From the NCBI RefSeq assembly GCF_003966715.1, contig NZ_AP018907.1, forward strand, positions 1,972,001-2,036,000: a stretch of DNA of 64,000 nucleotides, in the 5' to 3' direction. This stretch comes from Blastochloris tepida (lineage in GTDB: Bacteria > Pseudomonadota > Alphaproteobacteria > Rhizobiales > Xanthobacteraceae). The translations under genes were made by a program, and so were the position numbers. Below, piece by piece: positions 48,001-61,568 of the stretch. The notes below the pieces were generated by a model. It saw only the letters and a list, made by a program, of their open reading frames with translations, was not told where the DNA came from and ran no database searches. The first letter of the stretch is position 1. Each line of letters opens with the position of its first letter.

Positions 48001-49407
48001 TCACACCAGCATGGTCACCGGCGCCTCGAGATAGGTCTTGACCGCGGCGAGAAGCTGGGCGCCGAGGGCGCCGTCGACGGCGCGGTGGTCGACAGACAGC
48101 GTCGCGCTCATCACCGTGGCCACGGCAAGCTGGCCGTCCTTCACCACTGGCCGCGGCTCGCCCGCGCCCACCGCCAGCAGCGTGGCGTGCGGCGGGTTGA
48201 TCACGGCGGCGAACTCCTTGACGCCGAACATGCCGAGATTGGACACCGCGGTCGCGCCGCCGGTGTATTCCTCCGGCGTCAGGCGCCGCGCTTTCGCGCG
48301 GGCGGCAAAGTCCTTCATCTCGTTGGAGATCGCCGACAGCGGCTTGTTGCCGGCATCGCGCACCACCGGGGTGATCAGCCCGCCGGGGATGGCCACCGCC
48401 ACCCCGACATCGGCCTGCCGGTGACGCAGCATCGCGCCCTCGGTCCAGGTCACGTTGGCATCCGGCACGCGCAGCAGCGCCAGCGCCAACGCCTTGATGA
48501 TGAAGTCGTTGACCGAGAGCTTGAAAGCCGGCTCGCCGTCCGGCCGCTTCGGCGCATTGGCATTGATGGTGGCACGCAGCGCGAGCAGCGCGTCGAGCTC
48601 GATATCCACCGTCAGGTAGAAATGCGGGATGGTGGTCTTGGCCTCGGTCAGGCGGCGCGCGATCACCTTGCGCATGGTGTCGTGCGGGATCTCCTCGAAC
48701 GAGCCCGGCGCATACATGGCGCGGATCGCCGCGTCGGAGGCCGGGACCGACAGCGGCCGGGGCGCCTCGCCGGCGAGAGGCGCTGGCGCGGCCGCAGGTG
48801 CCGTGGCGGGCATGGTCGGCGGGACGGAACCGCGGACGGCCTCGATGTCGCGCATCACGATGCGGCCACGCGGACCCGAGCCGGAGACGGTGGAAAGATC
48901 GAGGCCCGCCTCGCGCGCCAGCCGGCGCGCCAGCGGCGAGGCGAACACCCGGCCGTTCGATTTCGCCGATCCGGCGGCGGCCGCGGCGGCCACCGCACTT
49001 TTCGCAGAGCCCTGCCCTTGTGCAGGTGCCGAGCCTTGCGAAGAAACCGAGTCCGGTTTTGCGGCTTGCGCCTTGATGTCCTTGGCGGTTTTGCTGTCGC
49101 TCGCTCCAGCGGGTGCGGCGTCAGCCTTGGCCGATGTAGCGGTCGCGGTAGCCGCTACGTCCTCGCCCTCCCCGGCCAGGACGGCGATCACTTGGTTGAC
49201 CGGCACGTCGGCGGTGCCGGCCGGCACCATGATTTTCGCCAGCACGCCGTCATCGGCGGCCTCGACCTCCATGGTCGCCTTGTCGGTCTCGATCTCGGCG
49301 ATGACGTCGCCGGCCTTGATGGAATCGCCTTCCTTCTTCAGCCACTTGGCGAGGTTGCCCTTCTCCATCGTGGGCGACAGCGCGGGCATCAGGATGTCGA
49401 TGGGCAT
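48001..49407 (-). CDS. pdhC: pyruvate dehydrogenase E2, dihydrolipoamide acetyltransferase
   Basis: 468 residues. One N-terminal lipoyl domain with the modified Lys in ETDKATMEVEAADDG, an Ala/Lys/Ser linker, the E3-binding domain VFASPLARRLAREAGLDLST, and the catalytic domain ending with VDHRAVDGALGAQLL. Forms the core of the complex. Nine bases after pdhB. The first 27 codons are nearly identical to those of pdhB. Confidence 0.97.
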   Translation of the reverse strand: MPIDILMPALSPTMEKGNLAKWLKKEGDSIKAGDVIAEIETDKATMEVEAADDGVLAKIMVPAGTADVPVNQVIAVLAGEGEDVAATATATSAKADAAPAGASDSKTAKDIKAQAAKPDSVSSQGSAPAQGQGSAKSAVAAAAAAGSAKSNGRVFASPLARRLAREAGLDLSTVSGSGPRGRIVMRDIEAVRGSVPPTMPATAPAAAPAPLAGEAPRPLSVPASDAAIRAMYAPGSFEEIPHDTMRKVIARRLTEAKTTIPHFYLTVDIELDALLALRATINANAPKRPDGEPAFKLSVNDFIIKALALALLRVPDANVTWTEGAMLRHRQADVGVAVAIPGGLITPVVRDAGNKPLSAISNEMKDFAARAKARRLTPEEYTGGATAVSNLGMFGVKEFAAVINPPHATLLAVGAGEPRPVVKDGQLAVATVMSATLSVDHRAVDGALGAQLLAAVKTYLEAPVTMLV

Positions 49408-49416
49408 GGCGCATCC

Positions 49417-50805
49417 TCACCGGTAGGTCACGGCGCGAACGGCGTCGATCACGTCCTGCACCGTCGGCAGCGCCAGCTTCTCCAGATTGGCGGCGTAGGG
49501 CATCGGCACGTCCTTGCCGGTGATGCGCTTCACCGGCGCGTCGAGATCGTCGAACGCGGTCTCCATGATCCGCATGCCGACCTCGGCGGCGACGCCGTTC
49601 TGCGGCCAGCCCTCCTCCACCACCACGCAGCGGTTGGTCTTCTTCACCGAGGCAACCACCGTCTCGATGTCCATCGGCCGCAGCGTGCGCAGGTCAACCA
49701 CCTCGACATAGATGTGCTTCTTGGCCAGCTCCTCGGCGGCCTTGAGCGCGTAGGTCATGCCGATGCCCCAGGAGACGACCGTGCAGTCCTTGCCGGGGCG
49801 CGCCACCTTGGCCTTGCCGATCGGCAGCACGAAGTCGGCGAGCTTGGGCACCGGGAACGAGTGGCCGTAGAGGATCTCATTCTCCAGGAACACCACCGGG
49901 TTGGGATCGCGGATCGCGGCCTTCAGGAGGCCCTTGGCGTCGGCGGCGGAGAACGGCTGGATCACCTTGAGGCCGGGAATGTGCGAGTACCAGGCGCCGA
50001 AATCCTGGCTGTGCTGGGCGGCGACACGGGCCGCCGCGCCATTGGGGCCGCGAAAGACGATCGATGAGGCGATCTGCCCGCCCGACATGTAGTGCGTCTT
50101 GGCGGCAGAGTTGATCAGATGGTCGATCGCCTGCATTGAAAAGTTGAAAGTCATGAACTCGACGATCGGCTTCAGTCCCGCCATCGCCGCGCCGACGCCG
50201 AGACCGGCGAAACCGTGCTCGGTGATCGGGGTATCGACCACCCTGCGCGCGCCGAATTCCTGCAGCAGCCCCTGGGTGACCTTGTAGGCGCCCTGATACT
50301 CGGCGACCTCCTCGCCGATGATGAACACGTCGGGGTCGCGCCGCATCTCCTCGGCCATGGCGTCGCGCAGCGCCTCGCGCACGGTCATCGTCACCATCTC
50401 GGTGCCGGCGGGAATCTCGCTCATTGTGGCCTCCCCCTCTGGCCGCACCACCTCGACCACCGGGGCGGGCTTGGCGTCCGAACTGGCGCGTCCTGCCGGC
50501 GGCGGCGCGGAGGCCGGGCGCGGTCGGTTTTCAGGCGCTGCGTCGAGCGCCGAGGCATCCTCGCCCTCGCCCAGCAGCCGGGCGATCGGGGTGTTCACCG
50601 CGATGTCCTGCGTGCCCTCGGGCACAAGGAGCCGGCCCATCACGCCCTCGTCCGCCGCCTCGACCTCCAAGGTCGCCTTGTCGGTCTCGATCTCGGCGAT
50701 CACGTCGCCGGATTTGACGCGGTCGCCCTCCTTCTTCAGCCATTTGGCGAGATTGCCCTTCTCCATGGTCGGGGAGAGCGCGGGCATCAGGATGTCGATG
50801 GGCAT
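49417..50805 (-). CDS. pdhB: pyruvate dehydrogenase E1 beta with N-terminal lipoyl domain
   Basis: 462 residues. A lipoyl domain ([15 protein letters not shown], about residues 1-80) and a Pro/Ala linker precede a normal E1-beta: [60 protein letters not shown], and the C-terminal [20 protein letters not shown]. The lipoyl extension on E1-beta is a mark of alphaproteobacterial PDH. Fifty-seven bases after pdhA. Confidence 0.97.
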   Translation of the reverse strand: MPIDILMPALSPTMEKGNLAKWLKKEGDRVKSGDVIAEIETDKATLEVEAADEGVMGRLLVPEGTQDIAVNTPIARLLGEGEDASALDAAPENRPRPASAPPPAGRASSDAKPAPVVEVVRPEGEATMSEIPAGTEMVTMTVREALRDAMAEEMRRDPDVFIIGEEVAEYQGAYKVTQGLLQEFGARRVVDTPITEHGFAGLGVGAAMAGLKPIVEFMTFNFSMQAIDHLINSAAKTHYMSGGQIASSIVFRGPNGAAARVAAQHSQDFGAWYSHIPGLKVIQPFSAADAKGLLKAAIRDPNPVVFLENEILYGHSFPVPKLADFVLPIGKAKVARPGKDCTVVSWGIGMTYALKAAEELAKKHIYVEVVDLRTLRPMDIETVVASVKKTNRCVVVEEGWPQNGVAAEVGMRIMETAFDDLDAPVKRITGKDVPMPYAANLEKLALPTVQDVIDAVRAVTYR

Positions 50806-50862
50806 GGCGGAACCCTGTCCTATCGGAACGGCAACGGAAATCGGGATCGAGCGCTTTTGCGC

Positions 50863-51936
50863 TCAGCGCAGGATGTCGGTGTGAAGCTCCGACGGATCGG
50901 GTTCCGGCTCGACGGTGGCGAACTCGGCGGCCTCATTGACGATGGCCCGCACCTCGGCGTCGATCTTCTTCAGCTCGTCTTCGCTGGCCCATGCGTTCTT
51001 GATCAGGCGGGCGCGTACCTGCTCGATCGGATCGTGCTCCTCCCGCATCTTCTGCACCTCGTCCTTGGCCCGGTACTTGGCAGGGTCGGACATCGAGTGG
51101 CCGCGATAGCGGTAGGTGAGCATTTCGAGGATAAACGGCCCCTGGCCCGAGCGGGCATGGGCGACCGCGCGGGCGCCGGCGGCGCGCACGGCGCGCACAT
51201 CCATGCCGTCGACCTGCTCGCCGGGGATGTCGAACGAGATGCCGCGCTTGGAGAAATCCGGCTGGGCCGACGAGCGGCTGACCGACGTGCCCATGGCATA
51301 GCGGTTGTTCTCAACAACATAGACCACCGGCAACTTCCACAGCGCGGCCATGTTGAAGCTCTCATAGACTTGGCCCTGATTGGCCGCGCCGTCGCCGAAA
51401 TAGGTCAGGCTGATCTTGCCGTTGTCGCGGTAGCGGTCGGCGAAGGCGAGCCCGGTGCCGAGCGAGACCTGGGCGCCGACGATGCCATGGCCGCCATAGA
51501 AGCCCTTCTCGATGGAGAACATGTGCATCGAGCCGCCCTTGCCCTTGGAATAGCCGCCGCGCCGGCCGGTCAGCTCGGCCATCACGCCTCTCGCATCCAT
51601 GCCGGCCACCAGCATGTGGCCGTGGTCGCGGTAGCCGGTGATCACCTGATCGCCGGGCTCCAGGCACATCTGCATGCCGACGACCACCGCCTCCTGGCCG
51701 ATATAGAGGTGGCAGAAGCCGCCGATCAGGCCCATGCCGTACATCTGGCCGGCCTTCTCCTCGAAGCGGCGAATCAGCAGCATGTCGCGGTAGGCGGCGA
51801 GCTCCTCCTCGCGGGTGAACCCGGCCGGTTCGGCGGCGGCCGGCTCCACCGTTTCGGCCGGCTCCGCAGCGCCCGGCCTGGTGGCGCTCCGCCGGGCCGC
51901 CGAAGCGCCCGCGCCGCTCTCCTTGGCGACAGCCAT
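50863..51936 (-). CDS. pdhA: pyruvate dehydrogenase E1 alpha
   Basis: 357 residues from the ATG at 51936 (GGGAG seven bases upstream); the open frame is 28 codons longer without support. Begins with an Ala/Pro-rich segment, then EELAAYRDMLLIRRFEEKAG. Thiamine-diphosphate motif TYFGDGAANQGQVYESFNMA and the phosphorylation-loop equivalent TYRYRGHSMSDPAKYRAKDE. Decarboxylates pyruvate with PdhB. First gene of pdhABC; the 277-bp gap to ftsB likely holds the promoter and shows no other feature. Confidence 0.97.
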   Translation of the reverse strand: MAVAKESGAGASAARRSATRPGAAEPAETVEPAAAEPAGFTREEELAAYRDMLLIRRFEEKAGQMYGMGLIGGFCHLYIGQEAVVVGMQMCLEPGDQVITGYRDHGHMLVAGMDARGVMAELTGRRGGYSKGKGGSMHMFSIEKGFYGGHGIVGAQVSLGTGLAFADRYRDNGKISLTYFGDGAANQGQVYESFNMAALWKLPVVYVVENNRYAMGTSVSRSSAQPDFSKRGISFDIPGEQVDGMDVRAVRAAGARAVAHARSGQGPFILEMLTYRYRGHSMSDPAKYRAKDEVQKMREEHDPIEQVRARLIKNAWASEDELKKIDAEVRAIVNEAAEFATVEPEPDPSELHTDILR

Positions 51937-52213
51937 GCACGTCTCCCAATCGTGGCGTTTCCCGAATGTGAATTGGCTGAAGTTATAGTCCATTTTGCGC
52001 CGGAACCAAGCTTCGCACACTGCCGCACCCGGCCGGGATTTTCGAATTTCTCCAGATAGATGGGGGCAAGGTTCGGCGACCTATACTTTTGGCGCGGGCG
52101 TCTCGCGCCGCGATCGCCCCGCCTGTTGCGCAATCGATTGGGCGTGCACCGGCAAAGCCTTGCCGCGGCCGGGTAAAGCCGCGCGGCGGACCCGGTTCTT
52201 GATGGGCCTTGGT

Positions 52214-52564
52214 TCAGGGCGCGGCGGTGCGCGGCGTGGCCGTCTGGGCCGCCCAGCGCTTCATCAGCACCAGATCGTTCGGGTGCGCCCAATTGAGCAG
52301 GGCGCGGGCGCGCTCATCCAGCATGTCGGGATCGAGCGACTGCGGGCGCAGCAGCGCCACCTTGCGCTCCATCGCCGCGCGCTCGGCGCGCACCTCGGCG
52401 AGGTCGTCGCGCAGCCGCGCCATCTCGATCTCGAAGCCGCGCTTGGCCTGCAGGCCATGGTCGCCGGTCCAGCCATGGAAGGCGAAATAGGCGATGCCCG
52501 CCGCTGTCACGCTGTACAGCAGCAGGGTCGAGAGGATGCGGCGAACGAGGGGGCGAACGACCAT
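52214..52564 (-). CDS. ftsB: septum formation initiator, FtsB/DivIC family
   Basis: 116 residues. Short cytoplasmic tail, one membrane helix ([20 protein letters not shown]), then a coiled coil ([25 protein letters not shown]) and [17 protein letters not shown], the family's C-terminal pattern. Divisome protein that pairs with FtsL and FtsQ. In related genomes it also stands just before the pdh genes. Confidence 0.88.
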   Translation of the reverse strand: MVVRPLVRRILSTLLLYSVTAAGIAYFAFHGWTGDHGLQAKRGFEIEMARLRDDLAEVRAERAAMERKVALLRPQSLDPDMLDERARALLNWAHPNDLVLMKRWAAQTATPRTAAP

Positions 52565-52756
52565 GCCGGGACGATCGCACGGCTCCGGTTGACTCCTCGT
52601 TAACGAAGTTAAAAACGAGTCGGGAGCTGGCCGGGCTCGCCACCCGGGGCAGCGATAGCGCAGCGCGTTTCGGCGGCCTGTTCATGATGCAGGCCTTTCC
52701 TTCGGCGGGCGGCGCGCCATACCGGCCCTGTCGGCGGGCAGAATGCGGGGACAGGA

Positions 52757-53122
52757 TTGCGGATCGTCAAAATTCTCGTGCTCGGGCTCTTCGCGCTCAC
52801 CGGCGTGGTGATCGCGGTCGCCATGTGGCGCGGCGAGTGCCTGGGCGGCGTGGTCGCCGACAGCGAGGCGGCGTGCATCGACGCCGGACTCGCGCCCGGC
52901 GTCTGCCGCATGGCGTTTCTGCGCACCGACGACGTGGCGCGCGGCTCCGGTCCCCTCTACAACGAACGCACCCCGTGCGAAGACCGCTACCCGGTCTGTA
53001 TCGAGGCGCGCCCGGCAACCGGCTGGGTGCCTCGGCCGGCCGGGTTCTGCGTCGTCCCCGACCGCGCGGGCGGGGTCGGGCGGCTGACTGCGGTCTACCG
53101 CGTACGGGAGGGCGGACGATGA
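52757..53122 (+). CDS. small membrane-anchored or exported cysteine-rich protein, unknown
   Basis: 121 residues from a TTG with GGGGACAGGA just upstream. One N-terminal hydrophobic helix ([20 protein letters not shown]), followed by a compact domain with six cysteines ([41 protein letters not shown]), an even number that suggests disulfides. No family recognised. The stop overlaps the kdsA start by four bases (ATGA), so the two are translationally coupled. Confidence 0.7.
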   Translation: MRIVKILVLGLFALTGVVIAVAMWRGECLGGVVADSEAACIDAGLAPGVCRMAFLRTDDVARGSGPLYNERTPCEDRYPVCIEARPATGWVPRPAGFCVVPDRAGGVGRLTAVYRVREGGR

Positions 53123-53958
53123 CGTCACCGAAATCTGTGGTCGAGGCCGGCAGCGTCCGGTTCGGCAATCATCTGCCGCTGGCCGCCATCGCCGGCCCCT
53201 GCGCCATGGAAAGCCGCGCGCACGCGCTGGAGGTGGCCTTCGCGCTGAAGGACATCGCCGGCCGACTGAACCTGCCTCTGGTGTTCAAGACCTCGTTCGA
53301 CAAGGCCAACCGCACCAGCGCCAGCGGCGCCCGCGGCATCGGCATGGCGGCGGCGCTCCCGGTGTTCGCCGAAATCAAGGAGGCGACCGGCCTGCCGGTG
53401 GTAACCGACGTGCACGACGCCTCCCAATGCGCGCCAGTGGCCGAGGTCGTTGATATTCTTCAGATCCCCGCCTTCCTGTGCCGGCAGACCGATCTCCTGC
53501 TGGCCGCGGCGGCCACCGGCAAGGTGGTCAATGTCAAGAAGGGCCAGTTCCTGGCGCCGTGGGACATGGCCAATGTCGTGGCCAAGGTTACGAACGCGGG
53601 TAACGGTAATGTCCTGGTCACCGAGCGGGGCTCCTCGTTCGGCTACAATACGCTGGTCAGCGACATGCGGGCGCTGCCGATCCTGGCCGAGACCGGGGCG
53701 CCGGTGATCTTCGACGCCACCCACTCGGTACAGCAGCCGGGCGGACGCGGCACCGCCTCGGGCGGCCAGCGCGAGTTCGTGCCGGTGCTGGCGCGCGCCG
53801 CCGTCGCCGTCGGTGTTGCCGGCGTGTTCATCGAGACCCACCCCGACCCCGACCGCGCCTTCTCGGATGGGCCCAACATGGTGCCGCTGGCCGAGTTCGA
53901 GGCGCTTCTCGCCGAGCTGATGGCCTTCGACGCCCTGGCCAAAAGGCGCGCCGCGTAA
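53119..53958 (+). CDS. kdsA: 3-deoxy-8-phosphooctulonate (KDO-8-P) synthase
   Basis: 279 residues. Family blocks: [73 protein letters not shown], and [20 protein letters not shown]. Joins phosphoenolpyruvate and arabinose 5-phosphate for lipopolysaccharide core synthesis. Asn rather than Cys in the KANRT segment points to the metal-independent class. Translation coupled to the gene before. Confidence 0.97.
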   Translation: MTSPKSVVEAGSVRFGNHLPLAAIAGPCAMESRAHALEVAFALKDIAGRLNLPLVFKTSFDKANRTSASGARGIGMAAALPVFAEIKEATGLPVVTDVHDASQCAPVAEVVDILQIPAFLCRQTDLLLAAAATGKVVNVKKGQFLAPWDMANVVAKVTNAGNGNVLVTERGSSFGYNTLVSDMRALPILAETGAPVIFDATHSVQQPGGRGTASGGQREFVPVLARAAVAVGVAGVFIETHPDPDRAFSDGPNMVPLAEFEALLAELMAFDALAKRRAA

Positions 53959-53974
53959 TCCTTATCCGGTTCCG

Positions 53975-55156
53975 ATGCCCCCTTCCCCCGCGCCGAGCGC
54001 GTTCCCCACGCGCCTGATCGTCATTCTCGGCCTCGCCGGCTTCGCCAGCGCCTTCACCATGCGGGCGACCGACCCGGTGGTGCCGATCCTCGCCGACGTG
54101 TTCGGCCAGACGGTCGCCACCGTGGCGCTGCTGTCGACCGCCTATGGCATCACCTACGCCCTCGGCCAGCCGATCCTCGGGCCGATCGGCGACGCGCTCG
54201 GCAAGGCGCGCATGATCAGCATCGCCACGGCGGCGCTGGCGGTGGCGCTGGGGCTATCGGTGTTCGCACCGGATTTCGAAAGCCTGCTCGGCCTGCGGTT
54301 GCTGACCGGCCTGGTGGCCGGCGGCATCATTCCGCTGTCGATGGCGGCGATCGGCGACCGGGTGGAGATGGCAAGCCGCCCGATTGCGCTCGGCCGCTTC
54401 ATCTCGGCGGTGATCCTGGGCCAGATGGTCGGCGGCGCCAGTGCCGGCATGGTGGCCGAGCAGTTCGGCTGGCGGGCGGTGTTCGGCTCGGCCTGCGTGG
54501 TTGCCGCCGTCGCGGCGGTGCTGGTCAGCCTGATGCTGCGCCCGCGCCAGGGGGTGACGCGGGAGCGGCCGAACCTCGCCACCATCCTCGCCAACTACCG
54601 CCTCGTGCTGAGCAATCCGCGGGCGCTGACGCTGTTCGCCTGCGTGGCGCTGGAAGGCGCCTCGATGTTCGGCGGCTTCCCGTTCATCGCAGACTTCCTG
54701 ATCAGCCACGGCGGCGGCGGGCCGACCGAGGCCGGGCTCCTGATCGGCGGCTTCGGGGTCGGCGGCATCGTGTTCAGCGTCATTGTTGGCCTGCTGATCC
54801 GCCGTCTGCGCCCGACGACGATGATCCGCATCGGCGGCATCGGCATGGCCTTGATGCTGCTGGTGCTGGTGCTGCCCAAGCCGTGGTTCGTCGACATCGC
54901 CACCATGGTGGTGTGCGGCTGCCTGTTCTACTTCATGCACAACATGTTCCAGACCCAGGCGACCGAGCTTGCGCCGACCGCGCGCGGGCTGGCCGTGTCG
55001 CTGTTCGCGGCCGCCTTCTTCGTTGGCAATGCGCTGGGCCCGGTGCTGTTCGGCCTCACCCGCACCGCGTTCGGCTATCCGGCGGCCTTCCTTACCTCCG
55101 GCATCGGGCTGCTGGTGCTGGCGGCGGTGGCCCCGAAGGTCGTGCCGAAGAAATGA
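53975..55156 (+). CDS. MFS transporter, drug/metabolite efflux type
   Basis: 393 residues with about twelve membrane helices. The first loop has the MFS signature (GQPILGPIGDALGKARMIS), and helix 4-5 carries LLTGLVAGGIIPLSMAAIGD. The central loop (LRPRQGVTRERPNLATILAN) is followed by the second six-helix half. Close to the DHA1 group by general pattern; substrate unknown. Sixteen bases after kdsA, so probably in the same transcript. The TPP riboswitch lies after it, so thiamine control does not reach it. Confidence 0.88.
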   Translation: MPPSPAPSAFPTRLIVILGLAGFASAFTMRATDPVVPILADVFGQTVATVALLSTAYGITYALGQPILGPIGDALGKARMISIATAALAVALGLSVFAPDFESLLGLRLLTGLVAGGIIPLSMAAIGDRVEMASRPIALGRFISAVILGQMVGGASAGMVAEQFGWRAVFGSACVVAAVAAVLVSLMLRPRQGVTRERPNLATILANYRLVLSNPRALTLFACVALEGASMFGGFPFIADFLISHGGGGPTEAGLLIGGFGVGGIVFSVIVGLLIRRLRPTTMIRIGGIGMALMLLVLVLPKPWFVDIATMVVCGCLFYFMHNMFQTQATELAPTARGLAVSLFAAAFFVGNALGPVLFGLTRTAFGYPAAFLTSGIGLLVLAAVAPKVVPKK

Positions 55157-55207
55157 TGGCGGTGCTGGCGGCGGGTGCTTGCGGACGGCAGCCGGATCGC
55201 CGATGTT

Positions 55208-55290
55208 GAGTGCGCCTGGGGTGCCGCGCCGATGCGCGGCTGAGATCACACCCATCGAACCTGTCTGGGTCATGCCAGCGAAGGGAGGCG
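55208..55290 (+). promoter_or_regulatory. TPP (THI-box) riboswitch
   Basis: The conserved core is easy to read: GGGGTGCC, then GGCTGAGATCACACCCATC with the CTGAGA element, GAACCTGTCTGGGTCATGCC and AGCGAAGGGA. These make the P2-P3 and P4-P5 arms of the thiamine-pyrophosphate aptamer. It is followed by about 65 bases to the thiS start. Expected to lower thiSGE expression when thiamine pyrophosphate is plentiful. Confidence 0.93.
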
Positions 55291-55354
55291 CCGATGCTAT
55301 CACCGCACGCCCCGTTTGCACGTCATCCCCGGTCAGGTCCGCCGGAGACCTGTC

Positions 55355-56399
<1,045 letters not shown>

Positions 56400-56480
56400 T
56401 GGGGCGGATTTCGACCTCTCCACCGGTCATGGTCGGGGTGGCCCCGGCCATCCCGATCGATCGCGGTGTTCGGGTCGGGA

Positions 56481-56501
56481 TCGCCGGGACAAGCCCGGCG
56501 A
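56481..56501. repeat. short palindromic repeat between thiG and thiE
   Basis: TCGCCGGG and CCCGGCGA flank ACAAG (8-bp stem). This is a frequent type of intergenic palindrome in alphaproteobacteria. It lies in the 120-bp thiG-thiE gap, which has a few more GC-rich inverted segments and no gene. Confidence 0.7.
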
Positions 56502-56519
56502 TGACGGGGTGGCGGTGAC

Positions 56520-57158
56520 ATGCCGCTGCCCGCCCCGCCGCTGCTGCTGATCACCGACCGCCGGCAAGCCGCCCGGCCGCTCGACGCGGTGCTGGCGGCG
56601 GCGCTCAAAGCCGGCTGCCGCTGGGCCAGCTTGCGCGAAAAGGACTTGCCGGACGCCGAGCAGGTGGCGCTGGCGCTGCGTCTGAAGCCCGTAGCCCGCC
56701 GCTTCGGCGCCGTGCTCACCCTGCACGGTACGCCGGAACTGGCGAAGGCGGCCGGGCTCGATGGCGTCCACCTGCCCGATGGCGCCGATGCCGCCCACGC
56801 CCGCGCCGTGCTGGGGCCAAGCGCGCTGATCGGCGTCTCGCAGCACCGGCCGGGACCGGCCGACCGGGCGGCCGATTATGTCATCGCCGCGCCGGTGTTC
56901 CTCACCGCCAGCAAGCCGGGCTATGGCCCGGCGCTGGGCCTCGATGGCCTCGCCGCCATGGTCGCCGAAGCCGGCCGGCCGGTGGTGGCACTGGGCGGCA
57001 TCGCGTCGCAGCAGGTGCCTGACTGCCTGAAGGCCGGCGCCGCCGGCATTGCGGTGATGGGCGGGGTGATGCGGGCGGACGACCCGGGCGCGGAGGTCGC
57101 GGCATTGCTCGCATCCATGAGATGTCCCGCCGGCATCTCCACCGAACGGCCTGCGTGA
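56520..57158 (+). CDS. thiE: thiamine phosphate synthase, ThiE-like
   Basis: 212 residues. Barrel with LLLITDRRQAARP, WASLREKDLPDAEQVALALR, LDGVHLPDGADAAHARAVLG, LIGVSQHRPGPADRAADYVI, PVFLTASKPGYGPALGLDGL and VALGGIASQQVPDCLKAGAA. The phosphate- and substrate-binding pattern is that of ThiE, although some residues (HLPD instead of HLGQ/D) resemble the TenI branch, so a thiazole tautomerase (TenI) role is the main alternative. Follows thiSG under the riboswitch. Confidence 0.85.
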   Translation: MPLPAPPLLLITDRRQAARPLDAVLAAALKAGCRWASLREKDLPDAEQVALALRLKPVARRFGAVLTLHGTPELAKAAGLDGVHLPDGADAAHARAVLGPSALIGVSQHRPGPADRAADYVIAAPVFLTASKPGYGPALGLDGLAAMVAEAGRPVVALGGIASQQVPDCLKAGAAGIAVMGGVMRADDPGAEVAALLASMRCPAGISTERPA

Positions 57159-57209
57159 TTTTCGCGCACCATCTCGTTCTGCGCGGGGAAGGATCGTGAA
57201 ATCCAGCCT

Positions 57210-57240
57210 GTCGTCCCGGGCAAGGGCCGAAGGCCCGCGA
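57210..57240. repeat. CCCGGG palindromic repeat, half left of IS110 copy B
   Basis: GTCGTCCCGGGCAAGGGCCG continues to AAGGCCCGCGA and then meets the element at 57241. The other half, CCCGGGATCG, begins at 58397. Joined together they restore the repeat seen intact at 36689-36727. Confidence 0.85.
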
Positions 57241-57247
57241 GCAACTG

Positions 57248-60369
<3,122 letters not shown>

Positions 60370-60382
60370 TCCAACGACACGA

Positions 60383-60431
60383 CCTCCGGCCCCTCGGGGC
60401 CGGAGGCTGCATTTCGGGTGGTTCCCGAAAT
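60383..60431 (+). terminator. double hairpin after eno
   Basis: The first stem pairs CCTCCGGCCCC with GGGGCCGGAGG (60383-60406). The second pairs ATTTCGGG with CCCGAAAT (60411-60431). They lie between the eno stop and the convergent glyoxalase-like gene and may end transcripts in both directions. No long T-run is present. Confidence 0.6.
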
Positions 60432-60457
60432 CCTTGCCCGGCAGTCGGCTTGTCGGT

Positions 60458-61321
60458 TCACGCCTGCTCGAACACCAGCGCCGCGCCGTGGGCGTGTGCC
60501 GGCGTGACCACCAACGCGCCGCGTCCCGTCTCGATGCCGAGACGGCCGACCACCGTGCGGGCAAGGCCGAGGTCGGTGGCCGCAATCCGCACCGCCGCCA
60601 GCCGCAGGCCGGACGCCGTGACCGGCGCCGGACAGCCATAGACACGGGCGAATACCGCCGGTTCCATCACCGAAATCTCGCCGCGCCCGGTTCGGATGAC
60701 GAGGCCGAGGCTCGTGGCGTGCATCTCGCGCCGCGCGGCAAAGCTGCCGAGAAATCCGTGATGGTCGCTGGGGTTGTCAGCAACCAGCACCACGCCGCGC
60801 ACCCCTGCCGCGCCGTTGGGGTGGCGCTGGAACGCCGGGTTCCAGAAGTTCTCCGGGAAATGCTGCTCGCAGACGAAGAAGCAGGCATCGGGCGAGCCGG
60901 GATCGACCGCGAACGCCAGCGTGAAGGCCACCGTCACCACCGTGCCGTCCGGCCGCTGGCCCTGGCGGCTGAAATGGAACGGCTCGTAGTCGCCGAGGGC
61001 CGAGGCGCGGAACGCCATGGCCGCCACCCGCGCATTGTCGCTCTCCAGCACCAGGCACGACAGCCCCTCGCCATTGCGGAGAAGAAAGTCGCGGTTGAAG
61101 GCGCCGAACGACACGTGCCGCGGCTGGGCGGGCACAATCTTCGCCGGCTCGCCGACCGTGAGCAGTTCGATAAAGAACCCCGGCAACTGGACCAGCCGGT
61201 TCCAGGTGCCCCAGGGATGGCGGTTGACCGCGCCGACCTGGAAGCCGAGCCGCTGATAGGCGGCACCGGCGGCGTCGAGATCGCGGACGCAATGGACGAC
61301 GTGATCGAGGCCGAGAATCAT
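60458..61321 (-). CDS. glyoxalase-like (VOC) domain protein
   Basis: 287 residues from the ATG at 61321 (MILGLDHVVHCVRDLDAAG); the open frame is 49 codons longer and reads through repeat DNA. Two VOC repeats: the first has GAAYQRLGFQVGAVNRHPWG and FIELLTVGEP; the second is near ACFFVCEQHFPENFW and AAVRIAATDLGLARTVVGRL. Matches the Glyoxalase-like family that acts on unknown substrates, related to dioxygenases and lyases using a metal held by His and Glu. Specific reaction unknown. Confidence 0.8.
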   Translation of the reverse strand: MILGLDHVVHCVRDLDAAGAAYQRLGFQVGAVNRHPWGTWNRLVQLPGFFIELLTVGEPAKIVPAQPRHVSFGAFNRDFLLRNGEGLSCLVLESDNARVAAMAFRASALGDYEPFHFSRQGQRPDGTVVTVAFTLAFAVDPGSPDACFFVCEQHFPENFWNPAFQRHPNGAAGVRGVVLVADNPSDHHGFLGSFAARREMHATSLGLVIRTGRGEISVMEPAVFARVYGCPAPVTASGLRLAAVRIAATDLGLARTVVGRLGIETGRGALVVTPAHAHGAALVFEQA

Positions 61322-61450
61322 GAGGGAATTGCCAGGAAGACGGAGGGGGCCCAGGACGGCAGGAACATCCGCAGCATGCGCCATCCGCGGGCGGTGGGAA
61401 ACCTCCCGCCGATCACAGATCACGGCAGGCCGCGCAGGCGGCGGCTCATA

Positions 61451-61479
61451 CGTATTCCGGCTGATCAAGCCGGAATACG
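61451..61479. repeat. 12-bp-stem palindromic repeat, copy 2
   Basis: CGTATTCCGGCT and AGCCGGAATACG flank GATCA. Same loop and inner stem as 28355-28383 with paired changes in the outer stem. It lies in the 247-bp gap between tgt and the glyoxalase-like gene. Confidence 0.75.
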
Positions 61480-61488
61480 TATTCCGAT

Positions 61489-61526
61489 CGCCGAAAATCC
61501 CGTTACTGAATAAGGGGTTTTCGGCG
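61489..61526 (-). terminator. hairpin downstream of tgt
   Basis: CGCCGAAAATCCC pairs with GGGGTTTTCGGCG around a 12-base loop (one bulge). It follows tgt by about 45 bases on the minus strand and is a possible transcript end for the ppi-queA-tgt unit. A further imperfect palindrome (about 61531-61566, with ATCCCGAAGGGAT) lies between it and the tgt stop. Confidence 0.5.
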
Positions 61527-61568
61527 AGACCGTTTCCAGTATCCCGAAGGGATCAACCGGAAATCGTA

